From Clostridiales bacterium UBA1206 (GTDB lineage Bacteria > Bacillota > Clostridia > Oscillospirales > CAG-382), in the NCBI GenBank assembly GCA_002310055.1, contig DBXS01000031.1, forward strand, positions 54,795 to 63,438: 8,644 nucleotides of DNA, in the 5' to 3' direction. The translations under genes and the position numbers were made by a program. The notes under the pieces are model-generated. The model was not told where the DNA came from and did not search any database. It saw only the letters and a list, made by a program, of their open reading frames with translations. Positions 5,935-8,644 of this stretch are shown here, in pieces. Each line of letters opens with the position of its first letter. The stretch's first letter is position 1.

Positions 5935-6816
5935 ATGAAAAAATTCGCAATATTTGCTCTCGCCGCTGTCCTGATCGCGGCGACGCTCACTTCGTGCCTG
6001 ACCAAACTGCCGCTCAACGAATCGTCCGCGCCCGAAACGGAGTCTTCGGCGCAGCCGACCGAAAGTTCCGCGCCGGAAAGCGAGGCGGAAGAATCTTCTG
6101 TCGCCGCTCCTGAATCCGCGCCCGAAAGCGAAGAAGAAAGCGTTGACGAGAGTTCCGCGCCGGAAGCCCCGAGCGAAGAGCCGGGCGAAAGTTCGGAAGA
6201 GATATCGGATGAAGAAAGCTCTGAGATTTCGGAAGAGCCGAGCGAGGCAAGCGACGAGGAGAGTTCGGAGGAGTCTTCCGAACCCGCCGCAAAGATAGGC
6301 GAGCTCACCGCGCCGTATATAAGCAGGATCGATTCCGGCAAATACAGCATACGCATTTCCGAAACGCGCACCGTGGGCGGCGAAGCGCTTCCCTACACGG
6401 TCACCGCGTATCACAAGAACAAGGCGATCTACTACGAAATAGAAGAAAGCTACGGTTCCAAAGTGACTTACCTGCGCAAGGGCGGCAAGCTTATCACGCT
6501 CGACGAATTTTTGAAGACCGCGCTGGTGATGGACGACGACGGCGAAGTGTTTGAAAAGAAGTTGTGGACCGGCGACATACGGCTTACGGGTTCCGGCACC
6601 GAACAGCTTTTCGACACCGATTATTCGTATGAAAAATACGTCGATTCCAAGGGGTTCGAGTTCACTCTGTTCTATAATCTGAACGGCGAGCTCGAAAGAT
6701 ACCGCAGCTACGACAGTTCGGTGAAGGACACCATAGTCATTTCCGTTTCGATATCGTCCGATATCTCGGGCGGCGTGTTCGACATCCCCTCCGGCTACAC
6801 GGTTGTGGAAGAATAA
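5935..6816 (+). CDS. Ser/Glu-rich lipoprotein, unknown function
   Basis: This 293-residue precursor begins with a lipoprotein signal peptide: two Lys, a hydrophobic core, and lipobox LTSC with lipidated Cys21. Residues about 29-116 are a low-complexity linker of Ser, Glu, Pro and Ala (repeated ESSAPE- and EESSE-like units), typical of Gram-positive surface lipoproteins that must span the cell wall. The folded domain (about 117-293) begins around TAPYISRID. It has alternating strands, many Tyr residues and phrases such as YTVTAYHKNKAIYYE, which recall LolA/LppX-like or substrate-binding beta-rich lipoproteins, but I cannot name a family. I prefer the ATG at 5935 to the in-frame one at 5914: it has AAAGGA (5919-5924) 10 bases upstream and gives a canonical MKK signal start. 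One base separates it from the preceding stop (TGATATG), so translational coupling is likely. Confidence 0.85.
   Translation: MKKFAIFALAAVLIAATLTSCLTKLPLNESSAPETESSAQPTESSAPESEAEESSVAAPESAPESEEESVDESSAPEAPSEEPGESSEEISDEESSEISEEPSEASDEESSEESSEPAAKIGELTAPYISRIDSGKYSIRISETRTVGGEALPYTVTAYHKNKAIYYEIEESYGSKVTYLRKGGKLITLDEFLKTALVMDDDGEVFEKKLWTGDIRLTGSGTEQLFDTDYSYEKYVDSKGFEFTLFYNLNGELERYRSYDSSVKDTIVISVSISSDISGGVFDIPSGYTVVEE
6064..6165 (+). repeat. Repeated coding segment in the lipoprotein linker
   Basis: The 15-mer AGTTCCGCGCCGGAA occurs at 6064-6078 and 6151-6165, inside the Ser/Glu-rich linker of the lipoprotein. Both copies are in the same reading frame and encode SSAPE. Shorter GAAAG/GAGAG Ser-Glu units surround them. 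The repeat length is a multiple of three, so slippage would change linker length without breaking the frame. Confidence 0.6.
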
Positions 6817-6843
6817 TTTATCAGGACGTCAAGGATCTTCATA

Positions 6844-7554
6844 ATGAAAGCTCTTATCAAGAAACTTATCGATTTCCTCAAAGCGCGGCCGTATTGCCTG
6901 ATCTTGGTGATATGGCCGGCGCAGATCATCTGGTACGGGGTGCTCAATCACCTGATCGTGCAGGATCCGGCGAAGAGCCATCTGATACATATACCGCTCG
7001 ACGACAAGATCCCGTATATCAGGCAGTTCAGCGCGTTTTACATACTGTGGTTCGTGTTTATAGCGGCGTGCCTTATATACGTTCTCATATATTCCAAAAA
7101 GGACTTTCTGCGCTGCGCGGTGGGATGTATGTTCACGCTGTACGTCTGTATGACGTTCTGCACGGTATTCCCCACGTATCACGATCTGCGCGTCGCCGAT
7201 ACCGGCGGCGGACTGACCGGGCTCATAGTAAAAATGATCTACGCCGCGGACGAGCCCACGGCGATATACCCGAGCATGCACGTTATGGTCTCGTACGTGC
7301 TGGCGATACGGATGACGTTTGCCGAAAGTATGAAAGGCAAGGTCTGGTGGAAGCTGTTCATATGGTTCTTCGCCACGATGATAACCCTTTCGACTATGTT
7401 CATAAAGCAGCATTCTTCGGCAGACGTTTTCCTGGCGCTGGCGCTGGTGATACCGTTCGACTTAACAGTGAGGTTCCTTATCCTGCCCGACAGGCGTTTT
7501 AAAGAAAAAGAAACTCCCGCAAAAGCCAAAGAACGGGACGCGGTATCGACATAA
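6844..7554 (+). CDS. PAP2-superfamily (AUR1-like) integral membrane phosphatase/phosphotransferase
   Basis: This 236-residue protein has about six membrane helices (near residues 17-38, 61-82, 91-110, 141-158, 168-187 and 193-215). It carries PAP2 motif C2 as PSMH (143-146, His146 the acid) and motif C3 as KQHSSAD (188-194), with His190 the nucleophile and Asp194 its partner. A canonical C1 motif (Kx6RP) is absent. Instead there is an LDDKIPYI stretch and VFPTYHDLR before C2, the arrangement seen in the AUR1/PAP2_3-like branch common in Clostridia. Relatives remove phosphate from phosphatidate, undecaprenyl diphosphate or phosphatidylglycerol phosphate, or transfer head groups; the substrate is not decided. 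AAGGAT at 6831-6836 lies about 8 bases before the ATG, and the gene starts 27 bp after the lipoprotein. The C-terminal 25 residues are a charged cytoplasmic tail. Confidence 0.85.
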   Translation: MKALIKKLIDFLKARPYCLILVIWPAQIIWYGVLNHLIVQDPAKSHLIHIPLDDKIPYIRQFSAFYILWFVFIAACLIYVLIYSKKDFLRCAVGCMFTLYVCMTFCTVFPTYHDLRVADTGGGLTGLIVKMIYAADEPTAIYPSMHVMVSYVLAIRMTFAESMKGKVWWKLFIWFFATMITLSTMFIKQHSSADVFLALALVIPFDLTVRFLILPDRRFKEKETPAKAKERDAVST

Positions 7555-7580
7555 CAAAAAAAGCAAAGGCGGAACGCGAT

Positions 7581-8644
7581 ATGTATTCGAATTTCAGTTA
7601 TTCCGAAATAAAGCCGACCGGCTGGATCGCTCGGCAGCTGAAGATCCAGGCGGAAGGGCTTGCGGGGAATTTGGACAATATGTGGCCCGACGTGAAGGAC
7701 AGCGCGTGGATCGGCGGCGACAAAGAAGGCTGGGAACGCGTTCCCTACTGGCTTGACGGATTCGTGCCGCTTGCGTACTTACTGCGCGACAAGGGTATGA
7801 TAGCGCGCGCTCAAAAATATCTGAACGCGATAATGGACCGTCAGCAGCCCGACGGCTGGATATGCCCGTGCAAGGAAGAAGAACGCGCGAACTACGATAT
7901 GTGGGCGCTGTTCCTTATTTGCAAGGTGCTCGCCGAATACGGCGTGTACGCCGACGACGCCCGCGCCGTGGAATGCGCGTACAGGGCGATGAAAAACCTT
8001 TACGAACGCATGAAGGAAGGCACGTCAGTGATCCGCTGGTGGGCGAAGTTCCGCCATTACGAGGCGATGATTTCGCTCAATATACTCAAAGAACGCTACG
8101 GCGAGGAATGGATAGACGAGCTTGCGCTTATGATAAAGTCGCAGGGCGCTTCTTACGCCGACTATACCGAAGAATGGAAAGTGCCTATCTTCTGCTGGCA
8201 GATGCAGACGCACATAGTGAATCTGGGCATGATGCTCAAATCCGAAGCCGTGTATCTTCCCTTTACCAAGGCGGAATACAAGGACGAGGCGCAGCGGCTT
8301 TACGATATCCTTTACAAATACAACGGCACCGCGGTCGGGATAATCAACGGCGACGAATGCCTTGCGGGCGTGAGCCCCGTCGCCGGCACCGAGCTGTGCG
8401 CGGTGGTCGAGACCATGTATTCCTGCGAAAAGCTGTTCGCGTTCACGGGCGACGTCAAGTGGCTGAATATGCTTGAACGCGTCGCTTTTAACGCGCTGCC
8501 GGCGACGGTTTCCGAAGATATGTGGACGCACCAGTACGTGCAGCAGGCCAACCAGATCGGCTGCGCGCATTTGCCCGGCAAATCGCCGTGGATGACCAAC
8601 GGTTCGGAAGCGAATATGTTCGGGCTGGAGCCGAATTACGGCTG
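7581..8644 (+). CDS. GH127-type glycoside hydrolase (beta-L-arabinofuranosidase-like, DUF1680), N-terminal part
   Basis: These 354 residues, plus two bases of the next codon, are the start of a DUF1680/GH127-type glycosidase with an all-helical (alpha/alpha)6 barrel. Supporting segments are VPYWLDGFVPLAYLL near residue 53, the QPDGWICP stretch near 90-97, GDECLAGVSPVAGTELC (257-273) and the WTHQYVQQANQI stretch near 314. Glu271-x-Cys273 corresponds to the zinc-binding Glu338/Cys340 pair of Bifidobacterium HypBA1. The last complete codons read EPNYG, and the leftover TG probably begins the Cys-Cys pair that supplies the Cys nucleophile. There is no signal peptide, so the enzyme is probably cytoplasmic and acts on imported oligosaccharides. 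L-arabinofuranose is the best-known GH127 substrate, but this subgroup is poorly characterised. The start ATG has AAAGGCGGA (7565-7573) upstream and lies 26 bp after the PAP2 gene, which suggests co-transcription. Confidence 0.87.
   Translation, partial: MYSNFSYSEIKPTGWIARQLKIQAEGLAGNLDNMWPDVKDSAWIGGDKEGWERVPYWLDGFVPLAYLLRDKGMIARAQKYLNAIMDRQQPDGWICPCKEEERANYDMWALFLICKVLAEYGVYADDARAVECAYRAMKNLYERMKEGTSVIRWWAKFRHYEAMISLNILKERYGEEWIDELALMIKSQGASYADYTEEWKVPIFCWQMQTHIVNLGMMLKSEAVYLPFTKAEYKDEAQRLYDILYKYNGTAVGIINGDECLAGVSPVAGTELCAVVETMYSCEKLFAFTGDVKWLNMLERVAFNALPATVSEDMWTHQYVQQANQIGCAHLPGKSPWMTNGSEANMFGLEPNYG

Overview
The window looks like chromosomal DNA of an anaerobic, Gram-positive-type bacterium, most likely a Clostridia-class Bacillota from a gut or similar habitat. 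This is inference from content: a one-polypeptide pyruvate:ferredoxin oxidoreductase (NifJ), strong GGAGG-type ribosome sites, consensus sigma-A promoters, a lipoprotein with a long Ser/Glu linker, a clostridial-style PAP2 membrane protein and a GH127-type glycosidase. The DNA is GC-rich by eye, yet most genes strongly prefer the isoleucine codon ATA. I cannot place the genus. I saw no tRNA, rRNA, CRISPR array, transposase or phage gene.

Layout. (1) Positions 1-1302, minus strand: the first 434 residues of nifJ, whose 3' end lies outside the window. (2) Positions 1303-1584: a 282-bp divergent intergenic region. It holds a near-consensus promoter for nifJ with an A/T-rich upstream tract and a 20-bp-spaced direct repeat, then about 160 bp of GC-rich DNA in which I see no gene, then a near-perfect promoter for the next gene. 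(3) Positions 1585-3114, plus strand: a complete comM/yifB AAA+ ATPase gene. (4) Positions 3115-3330: an AT-richer intergenic region of 216 bp containing two perfect DnaA boxes in direct tandem, a third near-perfect one, and several inverted repeats. This is the most unusual non-coding stretch of the window. (5) Positions 3331-8644, plus strand: six tightly spaced genes (gaps of 1-32 bp), probably one transcript.

The six-gene run encodes, in order: a single-pass membrane protein with a candidate extracytoplasmic zinc site; a membrane-anchored SGNH/GDSL hydrolase; a two-helix membrane protein with a PH-like/STM3941-like domain; a Ser/Glu-rich lipoprotein; a six-helix PAP2-family membrane enzyme; and a cytoplasmic GH127-type (beta-L-arabinofuranosidase-like) glycosidase cut by the window end. 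The first five all sit in or on the membrane, which suggests a cell-envelope module. Its function is unknown, and no named system fits. The candidate worth following up is the pairing of this envelope cluster with a DnaA-box cluster immediately upstream of its first gene.
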